62,786 bases of DNA from a virus: positions 1-62,786 of the IMG/VR virus record IMGVR_UViG_3300025168_000083; one strand, 5' to 3'. Under the pieces are notes generated by a model. It did no database searches. It was not told where the DNA came from and was given only the letters and a program-made list of their open reading frames with translations. Positions 51,301 to 60,234 of this stretch are shown in pieces. The position numbers and the translations under genes are program-made. Positions within the stretch are counted from its first letter, which is position 1. Every line of letters starts with the position of its first letter.

Positions 51301-54300
51301 ACATTGCTAGAATAAAAAAGAAGTATGATAACAGATATGGAGAAGCACTAAGATACATAGAAGAACTAGAGTCTAAGGGTATAACCATAGAGGATAAGTC
51401 TCCACACTGGGAAAGGCTTCAGGAAATTTTACATGGCGGTGAAGTGGGTTCGTGGGCTCGTATAAGTTTATTCAGGGCTACTAATATTCTTAACGCTTCT
51501 ACATATAAACTTAATATGAAAAGAATGAAAGCTACAGCTGATATGTTTGGCTTTGAGGACTTTGAGCCCTCCGATTGGATGGGACTAGAAGACCACCTTC
51601 TTTACCACTTAAGCCTTCCTACCCAAAGATCTCCTAGATCCTTCCATAAGGGTAAGCACGATCCCCACGGTATTTTTGCTAATAGAGTAGCTATTCAACC
51701 AGAACAACTTAATGAGTTTATGGCTATAGCAGAACAGAATGCAATAGACGATCATGGAGAATTTAACCAAGCAGACTTTGATGAAGCTCTCGCCTCTTTC
51801 TTAACGAACGAAGAGCCAGATGCTTTCGGTATGTTTGATATAGAAGACAATGTATATAAAGGAATGTCAAGAGAAGAAGTAGATGCTGAGTTAGATCGGT
51901 TGATGGATATGGATCAACTTATGTATATGGCTAGTGTAGACAGGCTCCCATCAGAAATATTCCCTGACTTTGTTTCGGATGAGAGTGATGTAGTCGTAAT
52001 GGACACAATGTTAAGAGAACACTACGAGCATAACAAAAGAAGATTTGAAACTCCTTCGGGAGAAAAGGATAGAACTCTTGCAACAGAAATAGCAAGAGAA
52101 GAACGGCTTCTTGATTTAGGAGACTCTGGACTAACGATCTTAAAGTACCGAGCTAAGATTGCTGGGGGTGTACGTAGCCCTAGAGTGGCACGAGTATTAG
52201 GAAAGCCACTCATTCCATATCACAGACGAGAGCTTTCTATGCAAGAAGCTATTGGTACAAGAGATAACCAAGACTTGTATATGTCTACAGTGGAACCTCA
52301 AGGATTACTGAGTATGACTCCTAGATATAGGAGAAGTTCTTTCTTTAGTAGAGGCATTCCTGTATTGCAAAGATCCGCAGTTCAAAGAAAGATTAACGAA
52401 GTGCTTGAGCCAGTCTTAGCTATAGATCCTAAGATACAAGATCCTAAGATGAAGGGTGTTAGTGTATTTGACACCCCTACTGGTAAGGGATTATTAGGAT
52501 GGCATCAACCCTACCAGAGGTCTAGTCTTCCCAAGGCTATGCCCTTAAAGATAGATGAGATGATTGACTTAGGTATGGATGATGAAGCAGGCCGAAAGGC
52601 CGCAAGAATTCTTAATGGAATGCGGCAATGGGCTTCTTATAGAGATGATGTTGGAGATGATTTAGATAACCCAGATGGTCTCCTTTATTGGTATGTGGTT
52701 AGAGAGATTGAAAGATCACGAGCAGAAATGCTAGAAAACTTACCTGACTACTCTCGATTCTCAAAGAATGAACAAGAGAAAAAGGCACACGCTAGAAAAT
52801 ATAGAATGCAGTGGTTAGAAGGATTGCACGCTATTACACATTTCTCAAGAGATATCAAGGGTGCAGAAAGTAAGGGAATGACCTTAGCAGACAAGGCAAG
52901 AACGTTAGCTGTTCAAGCAGCAGACGATTTTGATTCTCCTGAAAGCAAGCAACGGTGGATAGATGTTCTAACAACTACAATCACCGAAGACAACCCTCAC
53001 GGTACTTTCTTATCCGCTCCAACTAAGCTACAAAAATCTCTAGAGTTTATTATTCCTAGAGAAAACGTTGTTCTTATGGATAGAATTAAAAGCGTGCTTG
53101 AAGATCCTACTGCTACGTTATCAACCAATGATTTGCAGATGTTAGCACAAATGATTCAGTCTACTGACTTCCCATATCATCTATTAACTATTATGTACAA
53201 GAACGAGGTATTACCTAATGTTCTTAAAGAGTTTACGGTAACCGACGAAAACGGAGTAACCTCTAAGCCCTATGCTGATTTAGAGTATGATGTCATAGGA
53301 GAAGACGGTTCGCCTACCGGAGAAAAAGCTAAGGTATGGGCTAACCCTAACATGTGGGAAAACTACATACAGGCAGAACACGTTCATTCAATCATTGCAA
53401 ACGCTAAGGTATGGATTGAAGAGAATGGTGCAGATCAAATTATATTTGATACTTTAATTGAAGAACAACTAAGTTCCAATGAAGCACAGGCAAAACAAGG
53501 GATAAAGGATTTTGCTGTATACTTAGAGAACACCAACCCCGATATTGTGGGGGACGCTAGACCAGCACAAATGAGAAGCAGCTTCTTCCCAGAACAAGTT
53601 CTTACGCCAACAGGATTAGTAGGAAAGGGACAGTTAGCACTGTCTCCTGCTAAGGCAATGGAGTTGTTTGGGTTATTAGAATCTTTCTCTTTATTAGAAA
53701 AAATTAAAAGAAGTAACTGGTCTGGACAAGCTATTGGCTTTGTTAAAGATCCAGTAACAGGTAAGATTACAGAATCAAAGCCTACATCAAGAAGAATCAA
53801 AGATGGCCTTGGGCATAATGAAAACGATATACGGAAGGCAGAGGTTCTTAGAAGCAGTGCTCTTGAAAGGGTTGTCGGTCTTGGCGGGAAAGCAGATGTA
53901 TTAAGGGCAACAGATACTACTCGGTCTGTTGAAAGCACAGGTCAGATTGAAGCTATTGATCTTGACTCTTATCGAAGAGCCCAACACAGAGACGATCTTT
54001 CAGCTGCTTGGATGGAGTCTTATATTAGTCCAGTATCTAAACAACTTGGATACATGAAGTCTACAAACATTGATGAAGTATTTGGGCCTAGTCTTAGAGA
54101 AGAATTAGAGTTAATAATTGACAGAGCACGGACTGAAAACACCCTTGCTAAGAAGGGCGAAGGAGGGCTATACTCTAATACTGTTATGTGGTTAGCTATT
54201 ATGTTAGAACTCCCCCCTCATGATGTTGATACGCTAAACCCAAGAGGACACCTGTACGATACCTTTATCGGAGGAAGATTCTCAGAAGAAACAAATGCAA

Positions 54301-57300
54301 AGGCTTTTGCTACTGCTCAAAAATTAATGAGACAGATTAAGCAAATCGGTTCTGTAGATGGATTCTACTACGGACTAGAACGACAAGCTCCACTGATTTC
54401 TACTATTAGAGAGTGGGCATCTAACGATGACTTTGCTGAAGCAACAACAAGAGATATTGATATTGAAAATAAATCAGCAGTATCAAACTTCCTTAACTGG
54501 CTTCAGAGTAATAAGACAACAAAAGAACTGGAGTTCTTAGGTTTTGCAGAAGACGAAAACGGAAATCTTGTATATAAAAAGAAGTCCAAAGATCCTGAGT
54601 TAGACCCTCTTAAAGAGTTAGAGTTTATTATTAACTTTGGTTTAGGGCAAGAACGTTTGATGGTTGAGCAAGACGAGTCTCTTATGTTGTTTGGTGATCA
54701 AGAATCTAAGCTCAATACCACAGGCAAAGACTTAATTAAACTAGTTTCTAAACAAGGTAAGTTTGATGACGCTGTTAGAGATACGCAGGATCCTCATTTA
54801 ATAAGGGTCAATAATGAATTGAACAACATGAAAGACTCAATGACACCAGCAAACTTCCAAAGATTTAGAGCTTTAATTGCTAGGATGTATATGATTAATC
54901 CTCTTAACTTAATGGACTTAAGTTTAGATTATCAGAATACTAGAGGACGTAGTTTTGTTACTAGAGATAAAGAAGGAAACTTTGTTATCCGCATGGGAGG
55001 AATGCTTGCGAAGCCAATGAGTGATCCAAACATTGCTCTTATTTTCGCTCATGAATTAAGTCACGTGGGAAGAATGAGATGGATTGAAAATAACCAAGGA
55101 ACTTGGAGACATTGGGTTGATCTTTATCACTCTAAGGCCGGACGTAGCCTTCTCCGTAAGATTGTAACTGCATGGCATGGCGGGAACTATACAGCTCAAG
55201 CAAAACAAGAATTCGAAAGTTACATGGAAAACCCAGAAGAATTCATTGCTGCTTTAACTTCTTATTATTTAATGAATGACTCTCTCCCTGAAATGAATCT
55301 TGATTACAATGAAGGGAAAATCTCTGGAATAGCAGGGGGCATTGTTGGGAAGATTATGGACTTTGTTAGAAGAATCTTTATGAGAACTTCCTCAGTTCTT
55401 ACTAACTTCCATTACCAAGATCCCCGTCTGTCTCAACATGTGGAAAACCTTGTTCAAAAAACTTTAGGTTGGGATCCTATGGCAAAGAAATCCTTTACTG
55501 AAGTTCAGAACAAGGGAACAGAAAGAGAAATGTTCTTCTGGGATAAAAGATTTGAAGACACAACTCCAGAGCTAGAAAACGATCCAACGCAGTTTAAGCA
55601 GATGGTAATAGAACATAATAAACTTCTTAACTTAGGAGAAGAGGGAAGAACTCCAGAAGAGGCTAATAGATTCTGGGTTTTAGACTCTGCTATAAACGAC
55701 AGTACTGACGCTACTCATGTTATGACTTCTGGTATAACAAGATACGATCATCTTGTCGCGCATCAGCAAAACATGGCAATGTTTGGAGGGATTAATGGTA
55801 CTCTGGATATTGGTAAAATGTTAAACTCTATGGATAATATGGAGGGAGATGCGGTTAGTATTATTCAATATTCCTCAGCTTTAGAGTATTGTATGGAAGC
55901 TTGTAATAGGGAATTTGGAGATCAGTTCCAAGACGGAGTAGGACTCACAGCAGCCAAGGTTACAAAAGCATTATCAAAGGTTTTACCCAGTCTCAGTACT
56001 AGTAAACACAGGGGTGAGGGAGCCTACTCACATATGATGGTAGATCTAACAGTAGGTAAAGCAGGAGCTAACTATACTTGGAATGGGCCACATCCTTTTG
56101 TTATTTTATTGACTCAATTAATTAATGATGATATTGCTACAAGTACAGGACAGTATACAAACGTAAAGGGAACGCCTTCTGTAGTTAGAGTGATTAATGA
56201 TATCGCCTTGTATAAAGATTCAGTAACAAGTTCAATGGCGGCGATAGGTACAACTTTACAGCCATTCTTTACTAGAGCTTTAGGTCAACAAGTGTCTACA
56301 GAAAAACAAAGAGAAATTATGTCTGCTGTATATGAACAGGTTGCTATTAAATCAGACAACCCCAGCCATGAAGTAACACTTCCAGAATTACAAGAATCCG
56401 CAATGAGTGAAGAGGATTTAAAAATAATACATACTGAAATAACGAATACTGCCGATAATATTAGATTGTTTATGGAAGACTATCGCCAAGCAGGAACTGA
56501 ACTTGGGTTGTTTAAATCTACATCATTCAGAACACATATACCGTTTAAATTAAACAGGCTTATACTAGAAAGTGAACCAAGAGATGGTTTTGTTGAGAGC
56601 ATGAGTAAAATGATCCGCGATAAAATTATTAGTGAGTCTGAAGGAAAATTAGATCCTCTTGTTATGTTTGCTGCAAACTTAATTCCTAGATTTAACACTA
56701 CTCAAAACTTAGTTGATGATTTAAAGAAACTAAAAAGAATTAGTCCAGAAATGTATGGCTATATTTTACATAAGGCTGCTGAAGCCCACTATACACAAAA
56801 CGGCCAAATGGATGAATCTTTTGATACTATTCGAGGAATGAGACAGATCGTCTTTACTGATCTAGATAGTTCGGCAGATCCACAAAGACAGGCTAACGCT
56901 GTAGAATTATTTAGGTTAGGTATTATTTCAGCTATGAATGAAATGTCCCAAGGTAGAACTACTGCCGGTTCTTTACAAGAGTTTGGGGTTAACTGGAACA
57001 ACCTTAAGGATATTTATATTACAGCAATTGATCAAAGAATAGACGGAGAGCGTTTCAATACACTCGATAGTCCCGCACTTGATTCTTTAATACCCGATCA
57101 TATTTACTACTCACCTAAACACGGGCAAAGAAAAAGACAGGTGTTTGAAAATATAGATACTCCTGTAATGGTTCATATGCATAATCTAATAAACCGTGCC
57201 TCAGACGGTATGTACTTTCCTTACGATATGTGGTCCTTCCCTTCAGTTGTAGAAGCATTCCAAGACCCAGCTATACGTCCCCACCTTAACTTAGACCCAG

Positions 57301-59354
57301 ACCAAATGATGGGCGATATGATGAAGGGTAAGGGAGATCAGTTATTTGAAACCCAAATGATGGTAGACCACTTCGGAGTCTTTGGTAATGTTAAAGATCT
57401 TATTAATCTATTTGAAATTGTAGGAACCAGAGGTCATGGGTTTAGAAACTTAGACGGAACATCAGTATCTCTAGGTGTTCAAAAGGAAATGATAGATGCT
57501 GCATCTCAGTTAAGAGGAAAACATGCAGTTACAAGAGGTATAAATTATGTAGCAGATTCTCCTTCCGCATTCGAATCTATGCTAACAAACGCAGCACCCG
57601 GACTTACTAGAACAGTCTTTGGCGGCAACCTCGCACTTGCTACGTTTACTGTTGAGACGCTTGCCAGTACAATGATTGAACTGGTTGGAAGGGGCAACTT
57701 TATGGGATCCGTAAGAAGTTTACTGTCTCCTATATTAGGACTTAATCCAGAATTGCAAAAGAGAGTAGGAAGAGATTTAGTACATACAGTAGAAGCACTT
57801 AGTAAGGGCTTCATACCAGATCATGAAATGCCTGCGAATGCGGACACAGAACAGATGCTCGCAAAAATATTTAACTTTACGGGCCGACAGGCAATGAGAC
57901 CTGCACAGTATATGTTAAAGAGCCTAGCTATTCAAAGAGCTATATCAGCTCGAAACTTTGTTGTAGATAATTTAAAACATAACATGACAAAGGATGATAG
58001 CGGAAGACCTATTAGTAGGTTACATCGTTTGGCTCAGTTGATCCATCAAGAACCTTTAGGAAAGGATCCAAAGGCTATACTAGATCGAATGCGTAGAGCA
58101 GGGTTCTCAGTGTTTATGGACGGGGATATTCAATTAATTACATCCTTATTAACAGCCGGGCTCTTAGATATTGAGAGCGGATCCTTTGGTATTTTGGCTA
58201 GTATGGTAGAAGAAAATACTGAAGTTGAAGCCTACTACAGCCCCGGAGAAATGTTAGCCTCTCTTGCTAGAAGCGACATACGGCCCTCCAGTACAGAGGG
58301 TGGTAGGGGAGTCTATCAAGCAAGGAAAGAAGTTATTGCTGGTCTGAGAATGGTCGAGAAGCAATACATTGAACAGGTTCTGGTAGCCCCCAATGCCTTT
58401 GATGTCTTTACTCCTAAGGTATCCTCTACTGGAGAAGCAGAAGGAACGGGAGCATTAGATACCTTGTTTGAAATCTTTAGGCGATATCCTATGTTGTTTG
58501 TGAGTCAGCACGTTTACAGAAAGATGAACCGACAAAGCCCAATGAAATATGCTTTCGGTCTTACTAGTATGTTGATGTTAGATGTTGTATACATGCTGGC
58601 ACTTAGATTGTCAATGGGAGCAGAGCCAGAAGATATCCTCGAAGAGTTTGAGGATAATCCGGTAGGCTTCAGTATTGGCTACGGTGTCCGTCTTCCAATC
58701 CTTGGTCGATACATGGGCTTGATTGGTGAGGCTATTGCTGCCCTGCCTATGCTTGCTCAGGGTAAGTCCATTAGGCAGCCCGGCGGATTCATTCCTCTGG
58801 GAGCGTTGGAAGCAGCAGCCAAGGGAGTCCTTAGAGCGGGAGATTCAGTGTGGAATAACGAGCCACATAAGTTACAGGATGTCCTGAATGCAATGAGGGT
58901 AGTTCCTATTGCAGGAGATAGGTTACTTGCCTTAGGATACTACACTGCCGCAGGAGACGGTATACAGAGGCGTAGTAATAAGAGCAGCGGTACAGGCACA
59001 TCAAGAAACGCTGAGACTGGAGAACTTCAAACAAGGCATCACTATGGGGTTCCAGAACAAGCCTTTGAAATAAACGAGGCAATGAACCACAGAGTATTGT
59101 TAGAACAGTTTGGAGCACAGATGGAATGGCCGGGATACTCAGAGCCAAAGGATGTTCCGTTTGCAGGAATGACTAGGCAGCAGTATCCTGAGGACATGGC
59201 AGAGGCAGCTCCGACCGCCCCCGCCCCTACCCCTGCGCCGCCTTCAGAACCCGCGCCAGCCCCGGCTCCTGCCCCTCAGGCAGAGCCTACGATGGCAGAC
59301 CGTATAAGAGGACAGGAGGGGTCTTCTGGTAAACTCGCAGACGCACTAGGGTAA
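45366..59354 (+). CDS. Giant multidomain virion (ejection) protein with RNA-polymerase-like core and metallopeptidase motif, 4662 aa
   Basis: One uninterrupted frame covers 22% of the window. From the N-terminus I see: helical and hydrophobic stretches at about 268-292 and 396-440; a Pro-rich linker (694-738); coiled coils (747-808, 919-1018); a perfect EF-hand loop D1044-TDGDGTITVDE; a single-subunit RNA-polymerase-like region with motif B R1816-x3-K1820-VPVM-x3-Y1828-G, a candidate motif A at D1679 (SG at 1689-1690) and a candidate motif C at H2098-D2099; a gluzincin HELSH (3229-3233) with a downstream EEF helix; hydrophobic helices near 4397-4415; and a Pro/Ala tail. By position it is the gp16-type ejected protein. 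The polymerase spacings resemble N4 virion polymerase. No T/DxxGR motif is clear, so activity is unproven. Confidence 0.85.
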   Translation: MSERRWSVAPIPLTTSSIFEEKLQRDQMKLVNEQMAEIPFAKNMPAYGTAIDAPMVFQDMDTGEYVKGMLEYGEASRQQLKGDYARGFLATDAGFRQQFSTQVVGGRDLSLYNVDSEKLDLLEIPSHVSEQLLSGMKGPQYNLALWDYRHAHDVPIIDLFASGPEDFLNMEPPEGWSTKAAINEFKERDPKLYALMATTLGGDAGIEEITRDSRNPVEFFYDLNRRQQLLAITQSQQMFEDRAGFISSNYEGLKNFVVNGILDDPDMAASFALSVGLAAFTGGTSLLAGAAFKIGKAAKTAHRFNKVLGSGRAVGRGLAISAKHARTAQVLLPENLGPTLVRTVLFKEKYAKMGGVAKFGVNRLSDSVEGTISGALAETFNQKRKKDLGLIDEMSYAAIASEALTEAALSPLINPIFGGVFKGIGMVASVPGTIMSQAFANTLGKRELGKYLQETTQTALSMFNPQAMLDSMDVYEGKETLITNINSLLGEEESLKDGLELESTLIPILETVRATSGLDSPKFLDALNVAVENIITARSASQSANKEMTGAELGVSIITQLATENAEMATTLGEKGFEHIMAVISNQLTMITNAKKEGLSVEEYFSRVVEDGTYFDLLPEVLKQEVYKKAGGEEAAKKLGDTKLREIAAEVQLDIIKESKKIHTEFKKRVESTTKEVNEVNESVQNISEATGIPIPPRVDPSPEPTVTPRPRSNEGATDTAPAEEQSSDEAQAPVDDLTEQHRKETDLTETQKELINIKEELMKRRRDARNAETVDRKELKEIDKNIKSVDALLTRIETLRKEVTNSINAYLTESGQSKELIELGRTLRKLTEQIDRAMEKLKPMQNEINQNLEDRSTLSAIFTYFGPDSAEKYPDGVFFENLSPELQETLQRIHDSLKSGTAKTYLAEVIAGKKLSVKEIKSRIVKTLQRKTEQLKEKWENDALVDHIRDEEKKLEELRGKYNVENAKYQQENIKKDLIQMTQVISIAEVAKRKKDEIRSLETRRRSIDELMADKDTVSIQEVYVRLPRKSKLRGELKARLKDTDGDGTITVDELNERLDEDFADSRKNIVSTIGTDTRYSPMSRTRQTKRISAMYGNRYAHEISDEEIYDVDFDIDWLVENNTPGTALRDVKISVEEDHKSFKQWLANLSVVGQTSSNVANDGTISTWRLLSNMPDYFWDLGLPIHIIFRKAMVNPTENAGSETNSTGSEENPWDSVSNLSSVRWRYSEIKSILERWEVISKARLTGYMESFGKELAKEMAKDLLSESNPSGLTNLEATAEYLNEAIVAERNFNTEKFNESGYILSIDRATGFPTEFASKDQGYLYEAGVRNAIRTRVGYMMNNAKFRLFIKEKAGIEIFLTKPGETAEEAQARSVKEIDTITDYIINNLSLVLNEVDATHPQFINFTLTGFGDGSISWSPAQMAGYAIVDTFVEKSVPMKSRLTGIQEATEYANTEEMRITGESVMLEMPREGDINFAAPISLADNRLNVENYKFRLRIKEVLKKAKSEVPLTPKEKKVLYNSIQSRRFKDETDPVADEMDMYLVPQIVGGHAQEEFITRDQAKDFMMELFLDMAQIGHAINQDSMTIANGGSLRFRNTKENPMPLAFANLNLGYDNITPLGSQLAETLALEQMHPDLSGMSEAAATMHIKFVSEFKSKWQAANPDKEWSASVMLDPSNHTDQVASGLMIVQLLSKLGSGEAAVELDKIRLMIDDIDFELLNEDGTAQRNSDGTFVSLALEDVYVETGLNILGHIKDKDKDNKYIQGSGKWLTDVFGWLDQNEITNKDNYREKMAEFEASGDTESVRKGKAIREFFKVPVMRRLYGGGLDSFKLEFMGMTANSREIIDELNGAFGIKLTDAETENLGTVLLSASAMNGVHILDAALGFEGKIRNAAMAFLKVGREQQVETEMWRDVVRSSNIPNQDSGNSQGPTELAPVDGESMHIMNRLDRVKRALEGKIRYLAERTPEGATPENIARIKKKYDNRYGEALRYIEELESKGITIEDKSPHWERLQEILHGGEVGSWARISLFRATNILNASTYKLNMKRMKATADMFGFEDFEPSDWMGLEDHLLYHLSLPTQRSPRSFHKGKHDPHGIFANRVAIQPEQLNEFMAIAEQNAIDDHGEFNQADFDEALASFLTNEEPDAFGMFDIEDNVYKGMSREEVDAELDRLMDMDQLMYMASVDRLPSEIFPDFVSDESDVVVMDTMLREHYEHNKRRFETPSGEKDRTLATEIAREERLLDLGDSGLTILKYRAKIAGGVRSPRVARVLGKPLIPYHRRELSMQEAIGTRDNQDLYMSTVEPQGLLSMTPRYRRSSFFSRGIPVLQRSAVQRKINEVLEPVLAIDPKIQDPKMKGVSVFDTPTGKGLLGWHQPYQRSSLPKAMPLKIDEMIDLGMDDEAGRKAARILNGMRQWASYRDDVGDDLDNPDGLLYWYVVREIERSRAEMLENLPDYSRFSKNEQEKKAHARKYRMQWLEGLHAITHFSRDIKGAESKGMTLADKARTLAVQAADDFDSPESKQRWIDVLTTTITEDNPHGTFLSAPTKLQKSLEFIIPRENVVLMDRIKSVLEDPTATLSTNDLQMLAQMIQSTDFPYHLLTIMYKNEVLPNVLKEFTVTDENGVTSKPYADLEYDVIGEDGSPTGEKAKVWANPNMWENYIQAEHVHSIIANAKVWIEENGADQIIFDTLIEEQLSSNEAQAKQGIKDFAVYLENTNPDIVGDARPAQMRSSFFPEQVLTPTGLVGKGQLALSPAKAMELFGLLESFSLLEKIKRSNWSGQAIGFVKDPVTGKITESKPTSRRIKDGLGHNENDIRKAEVLRSSALERVVGLGGKADVLRATDTTRSVESTGQIEAIDLDSYRRAQHRDDLSAAWMESYISPVSKQLGYMKSTNIDEVFGPSLREELELIIDRARTENTLAKKGEGGLYSNTVMWLAIMLELPPHDVDTLNPRGHLYDTFIGGRFSEETNAKAFATAQKLMRQIKQIGSVDGFYYGLERQAPLISTIREWASNDDFAEATTRDIDIENKSAVSNFLNWLQSNKTTKELEFLGFAEDENGNLVYKKKSKDPELDPLKELEFIINFGLGQERLMVEQDESLMLFGDQESKLNTTGKDLIKLVSKQGKFDDAVRDTQDPHLIRVNNELNNMKDSMTPANFQRFRALIARMYMINPLNLMDLSLDYQNTRGRSFVTRDKEGNFVIRMGGMLAKPMSDPNIALIFAHELSHVGRMRWIENNQGTWRHWVDLYHSKAGRSLLRKIVTAWHGGNYTAQAKQEFESYMENPEEFIAALTSYYLMNDSLPEMNLDYNEGKISGIAGGIVGKIMDFVRRIFMRTSSVLTNFHYQDPRLSQHVENLVQKTLGWDPMAKKSFTEVQNKGTEREMFFWDKRFEDTTPELENDPTQFKQMVIEHNKLLNLGEEGRTPEEANRFWVLDSAINDSTDATHVMTSGITRYDHLVAHQQNMAMFGGINGTLDIGKMLNSMDNMEGDAVSIIQYSSALEYCMEACNREFGDQFQDGVGLTAAKVTKALSKVLPSLSTSKHRGEGAYSHMMVDLTVGKAGANYTWNGPHPFVILLTQLINDDIATSTGQYTNVKGTPSVVRVINDIALYKDSVTSSMAAIGTTLQPFFTRALGQQVSTEKQREIMSAVYEQVAIKSDNPSHEVTLPELQESAMSEEDLKIIHTEITNTADNIRLFMEDYRQAGTELGLFKSTSFRTHIPFKLNRLILESEPRDGFVESMSKMIRDKIISESEGKLDPLVMFAANLIPRFNTTQNLVDDLKKLKRISPEMYGYILHKAAEAHYTQNGQMDESFDTIRGMRQIVFTDLDSSADPQRQANAVELFRLGIISAMNEMSQGRTTAGSLQEFGVNWNNLKDIYITAIDQRIDGERFNTLDSPALDSLIPDHIYYSPKHGQRKRQVFENIDTPVMVHMHNLINRASDGMYFPYDMWSFPSVVEAFQDPAIRPHLNLDPDQMMGDMMKGKGDQLFETQMMVDHFGVFGNVKDLINLFEIVGTRGHGFRNLDGTSVSLGVQKEMIDAASQLRGKHAVTRGINYVADSPSAFESMLTNAAPGLTRTVFGGNLALATFTVETLASTMIELVGRGNFMGSVRSLLSPILGLNPELQKRVGRDLVHTVEALSKGFIPDHEMPANADTEQMLAKIFNFTGRQAMRPAQYMLKSLAIQRAISARNFVVDNLKHNMTKDDSGRPISRLHRLAQLIHQEPLGKDPKAILDRMRRAGFSVFMDGDIQLITSLLTAGLLDIESGSFGILASMVEENTEVEAYYSPGEMLASLARSDIRPSSTEGGRGVYQARKEVIAGLRMVEKQYIEQVLVAPNAFDVFTPKVSSTGEAEGTGALDTLFEIFRRYPMLFVSQHVYRKMNRQSPMKYAFGLTSMLMLDVVYMLALRLSMGAEPEDILEEFEDNPVGFSIGYGVRLPILGRYMGLIGEAIAALPMLAQGKSIRQPGGFIPLGALEAAAKGVLRAGDSVWNNEPHKLQDVLNAMRVVPIAGDRLLALGYYTAAGDGIQRRSNKSSGTGTSRNAETGELQTRHHYGVPEQAFEINEAMNHRVLLEQFGAQMEWPGYSEPKDVPFAGMTRQQYPEDMAEAAPTAPAPTPAPPSEPAPAPAPAPQAEPTMADRIRGQEGSSGKLADALG

Positions 59355-59447
59355 ATCGACTAGGGGGTCACGAATTTGTCTGGGGTAGTATATGGATGGG
59401 TGTCCATCCTTGTCCCCCCGTACCCCCCTTGACAAAGGAACTAACAC
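59355..59447 (+). promoter_or_regulatory. Spacer between the late and early blocks
   Basis: GGATGG (59394-59399) pairs with CCATCC (59404-59409) and is followed by TTGTCC, a possible weak terminator for the late transcript. Runs of C follow. A TTGACA at about 59429 has no partner -10 box at normal spacing. This spacer divides A/T-rich late codon use from the G/C-rich early block and could also hold the physical genome ends. Confidence 0.4.
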
Positions 59448-59780
59448 ATGTCACTCAACTCACGAAACACATCGATCCGCAATATCACTCATTATATCGT
59501 TGCATATAATAAGTCTGGAGGCAACCTTAAGGAAGTTCTCCATTGTGGAGTAGATGATAGTAATGATGCAAGACGTAAGGCACACAGGTTCATGGAATTG
59601 GCGAAAGCCGAAGGCATGGCTGAAGTGGCTTATTACTTTGTACTTACTAATGGCGAGGAAGGTAGGAATCATGATGTTCATAGTGTCTGGGTAGTAAACA
59701 AATGGCAACGTGACGAGAGTAAAGAATCATTCTTTACTAACGAATTCGCTAGCCATCCTGTTAACTACGTAGACGCATAG
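59448..59780 (+). CDS. Hypothetical protein, 110 aa
   Basis: ATG 59448 follows AAGGA. The product has a mixed alpha/beta pattern (ITHYIVAYNKSGG, ARRKAHRFMELAKAEGMAEVAYYFVLTNG) and a Trp-containing VHSVWVVNKW segment. It could be a small nucleic-acid or protein-binding domain, but no family is recognised. It is the first gene of the presumed early block and is followed by a perfect hairpin. Confidence 0.75.
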   Translation: MSLNSRNTSIRNITHYIVAYNKSGGNLKEVLHCGVDDSNDARRKAHRFMELAKAEGMAEVAYYFVLTNGEEGRNHDVHSVWVVNKWQRDESKESFFTNEFASHPVNYVDA

Positions 59781-59785
59781 CCGAA

Positions 59786-59817
59786 AGGAAGTACTGTTGT
59801 AGCAACCAGTACTTCCT
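59786..59817 (+). promoter_or_regulatory. Perfect 11-bp hairpin between early genes
   Basis: AGGAAGTACTG (59786-59796) pairs exactly with CAGTACTTCCT (59807-59817) around a ten-base loop. No T-run follows. It probably marks an RNA processing or partial termination site. Confidence 0.65.
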
Positions 59818-59873
59818 CTGTCGTGAATGGTCTCACGGCACTGACGAGGCAGACCCTCATAAGGAGCTAAACA

Positions 59874-60206
59874 ATGTTTAGCCATGCCCTTAACTGGGCT
59901 TACCGGGCTGGTCGCACTATCAAGTGGACCAGCATTACCCTCTTCTTGCTCATCGGTTGCATCTTCGGACTCATAGGAGTCTGGATGCTGGTTGGTGATA
60001 TGTCATCCCCATTTGCGTGGATGACCACCATGTCCGGCTTCATGTGCTTCTACATGTTGCTGGTGCTGGCCTCAGAGTACCTAACAGACTACTCTGATGA
60101 CTATGCAGATGAGCCCTTGGTCAAGCTTGGACAAGGTGACCACGAGTGGATTGTTCCTCCTCCGCCAACAGGCGAAGGCTCAGACGATCACCCTGACGTT
60201 TGGTGA
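59874..60206 (+). CDS. Two-pass membrane protein, 110 aa
   Basis: AAGGAG precedes the ATG. Two membrane segments are evident, about residues 20-42 (ITLFLLIGCIFGLIGVWMLVG) and 48-68 (WMTTMSGFMCFYMLLVLA), followed by an acidic, Pro-rich cytoplasmic or periplasmic tail. A role at the host membrane early in infection, such as superinfection exclusion, is possible. No family is recognised. Confidence 0.7.
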   Translation: MFSHALNWAYRAGRTIKWTSITLFLLIGCIFGLIGVWMLVGDMSSPFAWMTTMSGFMCFYMLLVLASEYLTDYSDDYADEPLVKLGQGDHEWIVPPPPTGEGSDDHPDVW

Positions 60207-60234
60207 TGATTGATGCTTCGATGATTTGATTAGT

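Noticed and set aside
59429-59434. TTGACA at the start of the early block
   Set aside because: No TANNNT element occurs at 16-18 bases downstream, so it is not a complete promoter.
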